64,000 nucleotides of DNA from an uncultured Porphyromonadaceae bacterium. GTDB lineage: Bacteria; Bacteroidota; Bacteroidia; Bacteroidales; Muribaculaceae. The stretch is from contig CAMWSS010000004.1 in assembly GCA_947177035.1 (NCBI GenBank), positions 29,139-93,138 of the forward strand, given 5' to 3'. Shown here piece by piece: positions 1 through 8,746 of the stretch (within the stretch, counting starts at the first letter, position 1; each line of letters opens with the position of its first letter). The notes under the pieces were generated by a model. It was not told the origin of the DNA. It ran no database searches and saw nothing but the letters and a program-made list of their open reading frames with translations. Both the position numbers and the translations under genes were made by a program.

Positions 1-1722
1 CAGGAGGGCGAACTGATCCAGCGGTGGGTGCTTCAGCTGGCAGGCTGCAAGGTGCCCGTCAGGCGGCTGTGGATCTCGTCGCTCACCGACGAGGCTATCC
101 GTGCCGGATTTGCCGGACTCAGACCCGAAAGCGATTTCAGCAACCTTTATCTCGCCGGGCTTTCACGTGCGGCCGGCGACTGGCTGCTCGGCATGAACGC
201 CACCAGACTCTATTCGCTCAAATATTCAGAGCCGGGCCGGGTGCTGTCGATCGGCCGGGTGCAGACCCCGACGCTCGCTCTCATCGTCAAGCGGCATCTT
301 GAAATAGCCGATTTCACGCCCCGTGACTATTGGGAACTGAAAACCGAGTATCGTGCCGCCGTTTTTTCGGCGACGGAGGGGCGCTTTGAGTCGGAGGAGC
401 TTGGGCGCGAAGTCCTTGAAAAGGTTGCGGCATCACCGCTTCTGATCACTTCTGTGTCGAAAAAGGCCGGGCGCGAGGCTCCGCCAAGGCTTTTTGATCT
501 GACTTCGCTTCAGGTTGAGTGCAACAAGCGTTTCGGCTGGACGGCCGACCAGACTTTGAGGCTGATCCAGTCGCTCTATGAGAAAAAGGTCACGACTTAT
601 CCTCGTGTCGACACCACGTATCTGCCGGAAGACATCTATCCCAAAATTCCGGGCATTCTGAGCCGGATGACCCCCTATGCTCCTCAGATCGCGCCTCTTC
701 TCCAGGGCAAGATAGCGAAGAGCAAAAAGGTGTTTGACAACTCCAAAGTCACAGACCACCATGCCATCATTCCCACCGGTCAGTCGCCGGATCTTCTGAT
801 CGATGACGAGAAGCGCATGTATCATCTGATCGCGCTCCGTTTTATCTCGGCGTTTTATCCTGACTGTGAATTCTCGACCACGACAGTTCTGGCTGAGGCC
901 GCCGGAGTTCCGTTCAAGGCCACCGGAAAGGTGATTGTCAAACCGGGATGGAGAGTCCTGTCTGATTCCGACCGGCAGCAGGATCAGTCTGAAGGCGACA
1001 ACATTCTGCCTGATTTTGCCGAAGGTGAGAGCGGCCCGCACACTCCATCGCTGCAGAAGAAGCAGACGCAGCCTCCGAAACCATACACCGAAGGAACGCT
1101 GCTGCGAGCCATGGAGTCGGCCGGCAAGACTGTCGACGACGAGCAGTTGCGCGAGGCCATGAAGGAAAACGGCATCGGCCGCCCGTCGACCCGCGCTGCC
1201 ATAATCGAGACTCTTTTCCGGCGCCATTATATAGCCAGGGAGCGGAAAAATATAGTTGCCACCCAGGCCGGAATCGACCTTATAGCCCTGATCAATGAAG
1301 AGCTGCTCAAGAGCGCCAAACTGACCGGACTCTGGGAAAACAAACTGCGTCGGATCGAACGCGGGTCATATTCGCCGCAGGAATTCATGCAGGAACTGAA
1401 GACGATGATTCAGCAGATTGTGCTCAATGTGTTGTCTGACAACACAAACCGACGAATCATAATCGAAGAGCGGAAGCCTGAGCCGGAAAAGCGGGCCGAC
1501 AAGCCGAAGAAGCCGCGCGCCCCCCGCATCAAGTCGGTCGAGGAGATTGCGTGTCCGCTCTGCGGGCAGGGCCATCTGCTCAAAGGTCGCACTGCTTATG
1601 GCTGTTCCCGATTCCGCGAGGGCTGCGCTTTGCGCCTGGATTTCAATGAATATCCGGCTGATCTGACGCCGGCGAAATTACGAACCAAAGTCGCTCGACT
1701 GACATCTGCTTCAAAATCATGA
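1..1722 (+). CDS. topB: DNA topoisomerase III (type IA), 5'-truncated by window edge
   Basis: Type IA topoisomerase that relaxes negative supercoils and decatenates DNA through a 5'-phosphotyrosine intermediate. The frame is open from base 1 and begins inside the Toprim region (EGELIQRWVLQLAGC), so the true start lies upstream. The GRVQTPTLALIVKRH block and the active-site segment TTYPRVDT are present; the catalytic Tyr codon is 598-600. The C-terminal 40 residues hold a degenerate zinc-ribbon (CPLCG, then two more Cys), typical of TopB/TopA tails. Its TGA overlaps the ATG of the next small gene (ATGA), which suggests translational coupling. TopB is favoured over TopA because of its general layout and short tail; this is family knowledge rather than a computed alignment. 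Confidence 0.93.
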   Translation, partial: QEGELIQRWVLQLAGCKVPVRRLWISSLTDEAIRAGFAGLRPESDFSNLYLAGLSRAAGDWLLGMNATRLYSLKYSEPGRVLSIGRVQTPTLALIVKRHLEIADFTPRDYWELKTEYRAAVFSATEGRFESEELGREVLEKVAASPLLITSVSKKAGREAPPRLFDLTSLQVECNKRFGWTADQTLRLIQSLYEKKVTTYPRVDTTYLPEDIYPKIPGILSRMTPYAPQIAPLLQGKIAKSKKVFDNSKVTDHHAIIPTGQSPDLLIDDEKRMYHLIALRFISAFYPDCEFSTTTVLAEAAGVPFKATGKVIVKPGWRVLSDSDRQQDQSEGDNILPDFAEGESGPHTPSLQKKQTQPPKPYTEGTLLRAMESAGKTVDDEQLREAMKENGIGRPSTRAAIIETLFRRHYIARERKNIVATQAGIDLIALINEELLKSAKLTGLWENKLRRIERGSYSPQEFMQELKTMIQQIVLNVLSDNTNRRIIIEERKPEPEKRADKPKKPRAPRIKSVEEIACPLCGQGHLLKGRTAYGCSRFREGCALRLDFNEYPADLTPAKLRTKVARLTSASKS

Positions 1723-1886
1723 GTATAAGTGTGCAATATCTGATCATCGGTATCGTCATCGGCGTCTGTCTGATACTGGCCGTCCAGACGATAGTTCGCT
1801 CCTTGCGCCGCGGCATTTCTCCAGGTTGCAGTTCGTGCAGTTCAACCACCTGTCCGCTAAAAAAACGCAAACGTCCGGGGCGCTGA
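1719..1886 (+). CDS. FeoB-associated Cys-rich membrane protein-like miniprotein
   Basis: A 55-residue ORF beginning ATG at 1719 and overlapping the topB stop by 4 bases. It has one N-terminal membrane helix (residues about 7-26, YLIIGIVIGVCLILAV), then a basic stretch (RSLRRG), then a Cys cluster (C37, C40, C45 in GCSSCSSTTCPLKK) and a basic tail. This layout matches the small membrane proteins annotated as FeoB-associated Cys-rich (one helix plus a short Cys-rich cytoplasmic tail, possibly metal-binding). No feoB is visible in this window, so the iron-transport link is inference from family naming only. Confidence 0.7.
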   Translation: MSISVQYLIIGIVIGVCLILAVQTIVRSLRRGISPGCSSCSSTTCPLKKRKRPGR

Positions 1887-1893
1887 ACTTTTT

Positions 1894-1938
1894 ATGAGGC
1901 ATAACAGTTTTTAAGATATATGAAAACTAATGCCTCAT
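1894..1938 (+). promoter_or_regulatory. Inverted repeat abutting the porin start codon
   Basis: ATGAGGCAT at 1894-1902 and its exact reverse complement ATGCCTCAT at 1930-1938 are separated by 27 AT-rich bases. The right arm ends one base before the porin ATG (1940). In RNA the 9-bp stem would cover the ribosome-binding region; as DNA it could be an operator. A comparable repeat precedes the second porin at 11702. Function is inferred. Confidence 0.5.
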
Positions 1939-1939
1939 T

Positions 1940-3247
1940 ATGTTAAAAACTTTACTCCCAGCAGCTGCTCTGCTCACGTTCACATCAGTTGCTGTTGCTT
2001 CTACTCCGCGCGAAGCTCATGTCGATTCGCTGAAGCGCACTCATAAAATCATATCGATCGGCGATTCCGGCCAAGAGGTGGACTCCGCCGCGCGCCGCGC
2101 CATGATCGACAATTTCTATGTCGACCAGTTCCGCCAGTTTGAGGATCCGTCGGCTCCTTACTTCATGTTCATGAGCCGCGACGCCCGTCTGGCCATGGGC
2201 ATGGGCGGCACGGTGAGACTACGCGGGTGGTTTGACTGGGGCGGCACGATGAACGGCGCCGCATTCAAGCCTTATCTCATTCAGATGCACCCGGATCCGG
2301 CCCACATCCGTCAGCTCGACGCCGATCCGGCGGGGTCAAACCTGTTTTTCCGCATGATAGGCCATCACCGGCGCATCGGCACCTATCAGCTTTATGTCGA
2401 AGCTGAATTCAGTGGCGGCTCCTCGTTTGATCTCGCGCTGAAAAAAGCGTATGCCACAATCGGCGACTGGACTGTCGGTTATGCATCCACCTCATTTTCC
2501 GACCCGCAGGCCCTGCCTCCGTCGGTCGACGCGCAAGGACCTAACAACAAGATGGACGCCACGTCAGTTCTGATACGCTATATGCACACCTTCAAGCCCG
2601 GCATTGTCATTGCCGCCTCGGTGGAAAATCCGCTCAAGCAGACCTCTATCACCGACGAATTTTCGGAAGCCACCAGCACCTGGGCGCCTGATCTCGGATT
2701 TTTTGTGCAGTATCAGTGGGGTGTCAACAACATGCAGCACGTCCGTCTAAGCGCCGTCACCCGTCAGCTCACATATCGCGATCTGGTCAGGAAAGACAAT
2801 GTCAACAAGGTGGGGTGGGGACTGCAACTCAGTTCGGTCGTCAACATCAGCCGCCCGCTCACGCTCTATGCCACGGTCAATGGCGGCAGAGGCATGGCCG
2901 GACTCGGCGGCGACTGGCTGATGAACAATTTCGACATGGTTCAGACGCCAGGGCGTCCCGGCGAGCTGTATGCTCCGGGAGTGTTCGGATATATGGCTGC
3001 CCTTCAGTATCATATAAGGCGCGATCTCTTTGCCGTGGCCACTTGGGGCCAGGCTCACTATTTTCAGAAAAAAGGCACACCGGCCGATGATTATAAATAT
3101 GGCCTATATGGTGCGGTCAATCTGTTTTACAACCTCACGCCGCGTCTTCAGTTCGGACTCGGATTCAACGTCGGCAAGCGAGTGAATTATGGTGGAGAAT
3201 CCCGCTGGGCACGCCGTCTGTGTGCTGTCGGAGCGTTCTCGTTCTGA
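1940..3247 (+). CDS. DcaP-like outer-membrane porin
   Basis: A 435-residue outer-membrane channel with a signal peptide (residues 1-20, ending SVAVAS). The mature start DPSAPYFMFMSRDARLAMGM matches the N-terminal strand region of Bacteroidetes DcaP-like porins (D-P-S-x-P-x-F-x-F-M). Later blocks (YATIGDWTVGYASTSFSDP, then DAQGPNN, then FFVQYQWG) recur in the paralogue at 11702. The C-terminus ends in Phe (GAFSF), as expected for BAM-assembled barrels. Substrate is unknown; DcaP relatives take up small acids or peptides. It follows the topB pair but has its own 5' inverted repeat and a hairpin behind it, so it is probably separately controlled. Confidence 0.8.
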   Translation: MLKTLLPAAALLTFTSVAVASTPREAHVDSLKRTHKIISIGDSGQEVDSAARRAMIDNFYVDQFRQFEDPSAPYFMFMSRDARLAMGMGGTVRLRGWFDWGGTMNGAAFKPYLIQMHPDPAHIRQLDADPAGSNLFFRMIGHHRRIGTYQLYVEAEFSGGSSFDLALKKAYATIGDWTVGYASTSFSDPQALPPSVDAQGPNNKMDATSVLIRYMHTFKPGIVIAASVENPLKQTSITDEFSEATSTWAPDLGFFVQYQWGVNNMQHVRLSAVTRQLTYRDLVRKDNVNKVGWGLQLSSVVNISRPLTLYATVNGGRGMAGLGGDWLMNNFDMVQTPGRPGELYAPGVFGYMAALQYHIRRDLFAVATWGQAHYFQKKGTPADDYKYGLYGAVNLFYNLTPRLQFGLGFNVGKRVNYGGESRWARRLCAVGAFSF

Positions 3248-3257
3248 GCAATCGCGA

Positions 3258-3295
3258 CCACGCTGGCTGTCTCCATTTGATAACAGTCAGCGTGG
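3258..3295 (+). terminator. Probable terminator hairpin after porin
   Basis: The arms CCACGCTGGCTGT (3258-3270) and ACAGTCAGCGTGG (3283-3295) pair over 13 positions with one G-U. The following sequence is only moderately T-rich, so termination efficiency is uncertain. Confidence 0.5.
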
Positions 3296-3319
3296 CTTGT
3301 GCATGATTTGTCGGTGAAA

Positions 3320-3351
3320 TTTGTAAAAACTGAAAAATAGTGCTATATTTG
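3320..3351 (+). promoter_or_regulatory. Bacteroidetes-type promoter
   Basis: TTTG at 3320-3323, a 20-bp spacer, then TATATTTG at 3344-3351: an exact match to TTTG-N19-21-TAnnTTTG. Transcription should start near 3356, exactly where a GAGGTT-AC-AACCTC dyad (3356-3369) lies. That would give the mRNA a 5'-terminal hairpin or act as an operator at +1. Confidence 0.85.
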
Positions 3352-3399
3352 TGATGAGGTTACAACCTCGTTATTATTCACAAATCACTATTTGTTTTT

Positions 3400-4959
3400 A
3401 TGAAAAAATCTTTACTCTTCTTGGCTGCGATGATAGTGTCGGCTGCTTCATCTGTGGCGCATAGCGGCCAGCCCCAATGTGATCAACTTGAGTCACATTG
3501 CACGCTCGCCAACGGTGTGCGTACCAATGCTGAACAGATCAATGATGCCGACCGTGCGGCCATCGAGGCATTCCGCAACGTGCTTCCCGGCGCTGGCAAG
3601 CTTGTGGATGCCGCTCTTTCGCGTCTTGATTCCGCCACTACTGAAGAAGACGTCGCTTCTATAAAGGAGGATCTTGTCGCTGATCTACAGCAGTGTGCCG
3701 CTGATCTTGCCGCCGATCAGGTATATCTGACCATCAACAATGTGCGTCGCGGCAGTCTCGGCCAGGCTTCTCATCTTGCAGTGCTTGCCGACAATGCCAT
3801 CAACACCGTGGCCCAGCCTGAGTCAGAGTCTGTGTGGACTCTTGTTGAAACCGCCACTGCAGGAACATATCTGCTCTATAATGTCAAGACCGACAGCTAT
3901 CTGGGCGGTTCTGGCTCTGCTCCGGCAATGGTTGGCGACGACGAGGCTGTTGCCTACACTCTTGAATTTCTGGACAACGGTTACATTACGTTCTATCCCG
4001 CAGGTACCGACAAATTCATCAACGTTGACACCAATGGCAACAGCCTTGTGTACTATAGCTTTGCAAACGATGCCGGAGCAAACTGGCAGCTGGCCGAACT
4101 CCCCATGACAGGTCTCTTCACTGAAGAAGAGTATGATGAGCTGGCCAAGTGGTGTGACGTGGTTCCCGGAGTGGATGGCGCCGCCGACGATTCCAACGGC
4201 AACGCCTTGACGAGGTTCTCTGTCACCTTCCCGTGTGCCGCCCGCTACACCGGTCTGGCCGATGGTATTGTGGCCATTTCGCTCGGAAACGGTCCGGCAT
4301 ATTATCGTCCGTTAGATATGTCGGATGTGACATACGACGAAGCTACCAATACCTTCACCTGCGAACTGTCCGAGCCCATAACGGAATATGCGTTTTTCTA
4401 TATTCAGGTCAACAAATATGCATTTGAACTGACTGACGCTGACGGCAATGTGTCGTATACTGATTATTTATATAGCAACTATGCGCTCTGTTTCTATGTG
4501 CCTGACCAACTTGTGCCGCTGACGGTTACCCCGGCTGCCGGTGAGATTGAGAGCCTTGACCGCATTGAGATGTGGATACCAGACACAGAGTTTGACGTCA
4601 ACAAAGAATGCACCGAGCCTGTCACCGTGACCTGCGGCGAAAAGAATCTTGTGTCCATGACGGCCGAAGAACTCTGGGACTGTTATCTTGAGGATCAGGA
4701 CGGAAACGTCAGCTTCTATATTGACGTGGACCGGAGTGATGCTGGAGTCTACACGCTGACTGTGCCCGAAAATTGCTTGATTGGTAGGACAGGCCGCTGC
4801 GAACGCACTATAGTCACTTGGACCATTACCGATACCGGAATCTCCGACGTCACCGTCAATGGCCGGCCTTCGGTTATCCATGATCTGCATGGCCGTAAGC
4901 TGAACCGCACAGTGCGTGGTGTCAACATCGTCGACGGGGTGAAGACTCTGGCCCGTTAA
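3400..4959 (+). CDS. Secreted multidomain protein, unknown function
   Basis: A 519-residue exported protein. The signal peptide is residues 1-20 (MKKSLLFLAAMIVSAASSVA). A helical region (about 35-115) contains FRNVLPGAGKLVDAALSRLD. A beta-trefoil-like segment (about 118-240) contains TYLLYNVKTDSYLGGSG and KFINVDTNGNSLVY. Ig-like strands follow (about 255-480). The end (VIHDLHGRKLNR, then RGVNIVDGVKTLAR) resembles the short C-terminal segment found on many exported Bacteroidales proteins and similar to type IX sorting tails. A consensus promoter lies upstream and a strong terminator downstream, so it is a monocistronic unit. Trefoil-type domains often bind carbohydrate, but no function is demonstrated. 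A weak hairpin CAAAT-CACT-ATTTG (3381-3394) ends 5 bases before the ATG. Confidence 0.75.
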   Translation: MKKSLLFLAAMIVSAASSVAHSGQPQCDQLESHCTLANGVRTNAEQINDADRAAIEAFRNVLPGAGKLVDAALSRLDSATTEEDVASIKEDLVADLQQCAADLAADQVYLTINNVRRGSLGQASHLAVLADNAINTVAQPESESVWTLVETATAGTYLLYNVKTDSYLGGSGSAPAMVGDDEAVAYTLEFLDNGYITFYPAGTDKFINVDTNGNSLVYYSFANDAGANWQLAELPMTGLFTEEEYDELAKWCDVVPGVDGAADDSNGNALTRFSVTFPCAARYTGLADGIVAISLGNGPAYYRPLDMSDVTYDEATNTFTCELSEPITEYAFFYIQVNKYAFELTDADGNVSYTDYLYSNYALCFYVPDQLVPLTVTPAAGEIESLDRIEMWIPDTEFDVNKECTEPVTVTCGEKNLVSMTAEELWDCYLEDQDGNVSFYIDVDRSDAGVYTLTVPENCLIGRTGRCERTIVTWTITDTGISDVTVNGRPSVIHDLHGRKLNRTVRGVNIVDGVKTLAR

Positions 4960-4981
4960 ACATTCGTTCTCCAATCCGATA

Positions 4982-5020
4982 ACACAGAAAAAGGCGCCAT
5001 GACGGCGCCTTTTTCTGTGT
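4982..5020. terminator. Strong bidirectional terminator
   Basis: A perfect 17-bp inverted repeat: arms 4982-4998 and 5004-5020, loop ATGAC. The core GGCGCC/GGCGCC is flanked by A5 and T5 runs, so both strands carry the GC-stem plus T-tract signature. It follows the secreted protein's stop codon by 22 bases. Confidence 0.9.
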
Positions 5021-5475
5021 TGATCATGGTTGAATCTGATGTCGACGAAACGGAAATGAGAGAGTGGCTGTTGTTCTTGTTTTGTTGCTTGGTGTTACAA
5101 TATTGTGACATTGAGTACTTTTATTTGCTTTTTATGGATGGAAGTGGTATCTTTGACGCGGATAAACGGAGATAGCACACTCTTTTTTTGACTTACGCCT
5201 AAATAAAGGCCATGGAAATCATCTTCATCACATATCACGATGACACACTTTGTGGATGCGACACATTTATAGCAGAGTTGAGTCAGCCCCTGTCGGAAAC
5301 CGATGGGGCAAACGTCAAGAATCTCTGTTGTTTCCAATTGGTGTCCGTATGCCAGAGTTAAAGCACAGAGGGATTCTAAATTTAGTAAACCATGTCCTCT
5401 ATATAAAGATAAATTAATTGATTTTTTGACGTTGCATTATCGGCTGAAAAAATCTCAACTGTCACAATAAAAACA
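5021..5475. other. AT-rich intergenic stretch, no supported gene
   Basis: 455 bases between the terminator and the next gene, clearly richer in A+T than the surroundings. It has no exact TAnnTTTG promoter for the downstream gene. An 80-codon minus-strand frame (5095-5337) shows no recognisable motif, signal peptide or upstream promoter. The stretch may hold remnants of an older gene; I assign nothing. Confidence 0.5.
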
Positions 5476-8277
5476 ATGAGCAAAAGACTATTACTAATAT
5501 TGCTGTCTGCGGTAGTATCTATCTCAGCTTTTTCGCGTTCAGTTATTTATTGGGGCCGCGTAGCAGATATGCTGACAAATATGGATCTTCCCGGGGCTTC
5601 GGTTGAGGTGCTTTCTCAGTCCGGTGATTCAGTATTGAAGACAATAAGTGCTTTGAGTGTGTCATACATCAATGGAGTGGAGTATAAGAAAGCCACATAT
5701 TGTGTACAGACTGAATATAATGATAAAAAAGACGGCGCATCAGACACTTTGCGCCTGAGGGTGAAATATCCCGGTTATGAAGATGCGTATCTGGCTGAAC
5801 CGATAGAGTTCGGCCGTCGTCAGAATCAAAAGACGTTGCCTGTGGTGATGATGAAACGTAAGCCACGACAACTTGATGAAGTTACGGTGACTGCATCGAA
5901 AGTGAAATTCTATTATCGTGGTGACACATTGGTCTATAATGCCGATGCTTTCGTTCTCGCTGAGGGGTCTATGCTTGACGCGCTGATCAATCAGCTGCCG
6001 GGAGTGGAGCTGAAACCTGATGGTATGATATACGTGCAAGGTAAATTGGTGGAGAGTCTGCTGCTCAACGGAAAGGATTTCTTCAGTTCAAACCGCAAGT
6101 TGCTCCTTGACAATCTTGGAGCCTATACTGTCAAAAACATTGATGTGTATGACAAGACGGGGCGCAACAGTGAGTTCGTGGGCCGTAAAATAGGTGGCGA
6201 TTCACGCTATGTCATGGACGTGAAACTCAAAAAAGAATACTCGCGGAGCACCATTCTTAATCTCGAAGCCGGCGGTGGCACAGACTCACGGTGGCTCGGG
6301 CGCCTGTTTGCCATGCAGTTGGGCGACCGTAACCGATATACGGTCTATGCCGCATCCAATAATTTGAACGACAGCCGCCAGCCGGGCCAATCCGATTCAT
6401 GGACACAAGAATCTGTGCAGCCTGGAGAAAAGACACAGACCAAAGGCGGTGTGGATTATTCGGTTGAGACCAAAAGTAAAAAATGGGAATTTAAGGGCAG
6501 TGTAGACGGTAGCCATGATCGCGGCACTCTTGAGCAGACTTCATTTCAGCAAAACTTCCTGACGCAAGGCGACACATATGAGCAAAGTTCAAGCAGATCC
6601 ACTTCACGCAATTGGTCGGTAAGTACCGGCCATGAAGCCTATACCCGATGGTCGCTGGTCAGTCTGCGTCTGCGCCCGTCGTTCAGCTATGGTCAAAGCA
6701 GTGGCCGGAATCGGTCTGTGACATCGGTAGCCTCCGATGAAGCCATGGAGAATCTGGTCAACAATTCTCATTGGTTTACCGACAATCATAGCCACAGGCT
6801 TAATGCGGCTTTGAATCTCAATTCCTTAATCAAATTCAAAACCAATCCTGATTACATTGAGTTGACAGGTGATGTGAAGTATCATACCGACTGGAATGAA
6901 AACAATCGTCGCTTTGACATCGACTATGCTGAACAGGACAACGTCCAGAGTCAGCATCAGCGCTATAAGAATCACCCGAATCGTCAGCTATCAGCCAATA
7001 TGTCTGTCAAATATGAATATAAATGGCCTCGGAGCATTGTAACCTCGCTGGCCTATGAGGCAGATTATACCAAAGAGAGAAAAAGATCCGATATGTATCT
7101 GGTTGAGCGTGTAGCTGATGCCACTCTCAACCGGACTATCTGTGATATTTATGAGGAAGTGCCGGATTTTTCCAACAGTTATCTCAGCCGTCAGTGGGAT
7201 CTGGGCCACAGGATTGTACCACGGCTGGTACTGAATTCAAGCAAATTCTGGGTGCAATTCTGTATGCCTGTCGAACTTCGCCATCAGGAATTTCATTATG
7301 AGCGTGGTGGACGGATTTATGACGTGAACCGTAATTCGGTGGTACTCACTGCTTACGATACTTTCATGCGTTATACTCACCCTGTGCATAAATATAAAAT
7401 CTGGCTTGAATATCGCCTCAATACTGATTTGCCGTCAATGACTTCGCTGGTCGATATGACGGATGCAACCGATCCGCTTAACATATTTGAAGGGAATCCG
7501 TCTTTGCGTAATGCCTATGCCCACAGCGCATTTGTGCGGTTTGAACCAAGAAGTCGCGATCACGTATTGACCATTGGCGCAGGTGCGACCACCAACGCAT
7601 TGGTCAATGGCTACAATTATGACTCCAACACCGGTATAAGGCGTTTTAAGACTTACAATGTCGACGGTGACTGGAACGCTTATATATCGTCCGACAATGA
7701 TTTTACCTTTGGTAAAGACGATTGCATGAGTCTGAACTCTCAGGCAAATGTTGAATTTCATAATGCGGTGGATATGATTGGCGAAAATGGCATAATGCCA
7801 CGCAAAAGCAATATCCATAATCTGGAAATAGGAGAAACTCTTGATTATAAATGGCAACTTGGCAGTCAGATGATAGGTGCGAAAATATCAGGAAGATGGC
7901 GCCATTCAATTTCGCCTGATAATCATGATTTCAAGGCTATCGATGCCGGTAATCTCACGTATGGGCTGACTGGACTGTTTAAATTGCCGGCCAATTTTGA
8001 AATATCCACCGACATAGGCGTGGATTCAAGATTCGGATACAATGCCGCAGTAGTCAATAAATCGGATATCCTGTGGAATGCCCGCGTGAGTTGCACCCTC
8101 GGCAAGGGCAAATGGCTGATTGCGCTCGACGGTTTCGATTTGCTCAACCAGTTGCGCAATGTGAGCTATTCGGTCAATCCGCAGGGGCGCGTCGAGGTGC
8201 GCACCAACACATTGCCGCGCTATGCCCTGCTTCACGTGCAGTATCGCCTGAACCTCCTCCCCAAAAAACGCAAATGA
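5476..8277 (+). CDS. TonB-receptor-like outer-membrane barrel protein
   Basis: A 933-residue protein. A signal peptide (residues 1-20) is followed by a beta-sandwich region of the carboxypeptidase-regulatory type (about 22-125). Next comes LDEVTVTASKVKFYYRGDTL and a plug-like domain (FVLAEGSMLDALINQLPGVE, then LLLNGKDFF), then a long barrel ending in HVQYRLNLL. This is the architecture of Bacteroidetes outer-membrane beta-barrel proteins related to TonB-dependent receptors. It is not a typical SusC: there is no SusC signature and no susD next to it. The ligand is unknown. Base composition is unusual: sampled lines in the body run about 38-45% GC, whereas the last 240 bases run about 50-65%. 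The start was chosen for the signal peptide. Confidence 0.8.
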   Translation: MSKRLLLILLSAVVSISAFSRSVIYWGRVADMLTNMDLPGASVEVLSQSGDSVLKTISALSVSYINGVEYKKATYCVQTEYNDKKDGASDTLRLRVKYPGYEDAYLAEPIEFGRRQNQKTLPVVMMKRKPRQLDEVTVTASKVKFYYRGDTLVYNADAFVLAEGSMLDALINQLPGVELKPDGMIYVQGKLVESLLLNGKDFFSSNRKLLLDNLGAYTVKNIDVYDKTGRNSEFVGRKIGGDSRYVMDVKLKKEYSRSTILNLEAGGGTDSRWLGRLFAMQLGDRNRYTVYAASNNLNDSRQPGQSDSWTQESVQPGEKTQTKGGVDYSVETKSKKWEFKGSVDGSHDRGTLEQTSFQQNFLTQGDTYEQSSSRSTSRNWSVSTGHEAYTRWSLVSLRLRPSFSYGQSSGRNRSVTSVASDEAMENLVNNSHWFTDNHSHRLNAALNLNSLIKFKTNPDYIELTGDVKYHTDWNENNRRFDIDYAEQDNVQSQHQRYKNHPNRQLSANMSVKYEYKWPRSIVTSLAYEADYTKERKRSDMYLVERVADATLNRTICDIYEEVPDFSNSYLSRQWDLGHRIVPRLVLNSSKFWVQFCMPVELRHQEFHYERGGRIYDVNRNSVVLTAYDTFMRYTHPVHKYKIWLEYRLNTDLPSMTSLVDMTDATDPLNIFEGNPSLRNAYAHSAFVRFEPRSRDHVLTIGAGATTNALVNGYNYDSNTGIRRFKTYNVDGDWNAYISSDNDFTFGKDDCMSLNSQANVEFHNAVDMIGENGIMPRKSNIHNLEIGETLDYKWQLGSQMIGAKISGRWRHSISPDNHDFKAIDAGNLTYGLTGLFKLPANFEISTDIGVDSRFGYNAAVVNKSDILWNARVSCTLGKGKWLIALDGFDLLNQLRNVSYSVNPQGRVEVRTNTLPRYALLHVQYRLNLLPKKRK

Positions 8278-8413
8278 AGTTCTGGGGACAGATCGCGTCA
8301 AAAAAACATAATTTTAATCGATGGCTTTAAACGGGAAAATGCGGCGAAATTTGTGGTTTTCGCGAAAAATGCCGAAATTTGGAGAAAAATAATCGTTTCA
8401 AAAGTAGAAAAAT

Positions 8414-8746
8414 ATGGATTGGCGTGATGCGCTAAGCTCTGTGAAAGAATCGCTTCCCGAGGGGGAAAACGTTGTGGACGAGCCTGTCGACGAGGCATCG
8501 TCGGCCAGGAAGTGCCGTCTGGACATATTGTTAGAGAAGAAGGGCCGTGCGGGCAAGACGGCCACGATTATCAGTGGTTTCAGCAATGAGACCGACGATG
8601 AGATTTCGGCGATTGCCGCACGGCTTAAGTCGTCGCTCGGCACCGGCGGATCGGCCCGTGGCGGCGAGATTCTGATTCAGGGTGACAGGCGTAGCGATGT
8701 GCAGCGCCTCCTCTCGGGGCTGGGCTATAAAACGCGTCTGATATGA
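8414..8746 (+). CDS. SUI1/eIF1-type translation factor (YciH-like)
   Basis: A 110-residue protein whose C-terminal 75 residues match the SUI1 fold of bacterial YciH and eukaryotic eIF1: LLEKKGRAGKTATIISGF, then the glycine-rich GTGGSARGGEILIQGD loop, then VQRLLSGLGYKTRLI. The family takes part in initiation fidelity on the 30S subunit; the bacterial role is poorly defined. The N-terminal 35 residues are acidic and low-complexity. Its TGA overlaps the helicase ATG (ATGA at 8743-8746). The 136-bp upstream gap contains CGAAATTTG twice (8345 and 8373) but no clear promoter. Confidence 0.88.
   Translation: MDWRDALSSVKESLPEGENVVDEPVDEASSARKCRLDILLEKKGRAGKTATIISGFSNETDDEISAIAARLKSSLGTGGSARGGEILIQGDRRSDVQRLLSGLGYKTRLI

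Noticed and set aside
433..1227. 264-codon frame antisense to topB
   Set aside because: Codon-bias shadow of topB; the composition is Arg-rich and lacks any family signature.
4468..4974. 168-codon minus-strand frame over the secreted protein
   Set aside because: Antisense shadow; it also covers the plus-strand gene whose start, promoter and terminator are clear.
5095..5337. 80-codon minus-strand frame in the AT-rich gap
   Set aside because: No motif, signal peptide or promoter; more likely a chance frame or decayed remnant.
8345..8381. Two CGAAATTTG copies before the SUI1 gene
   Set aside because: The repeats are short and in AT-rich sequence; no matching -7 element lies at the right distance, so I do not call a promoter or operator.
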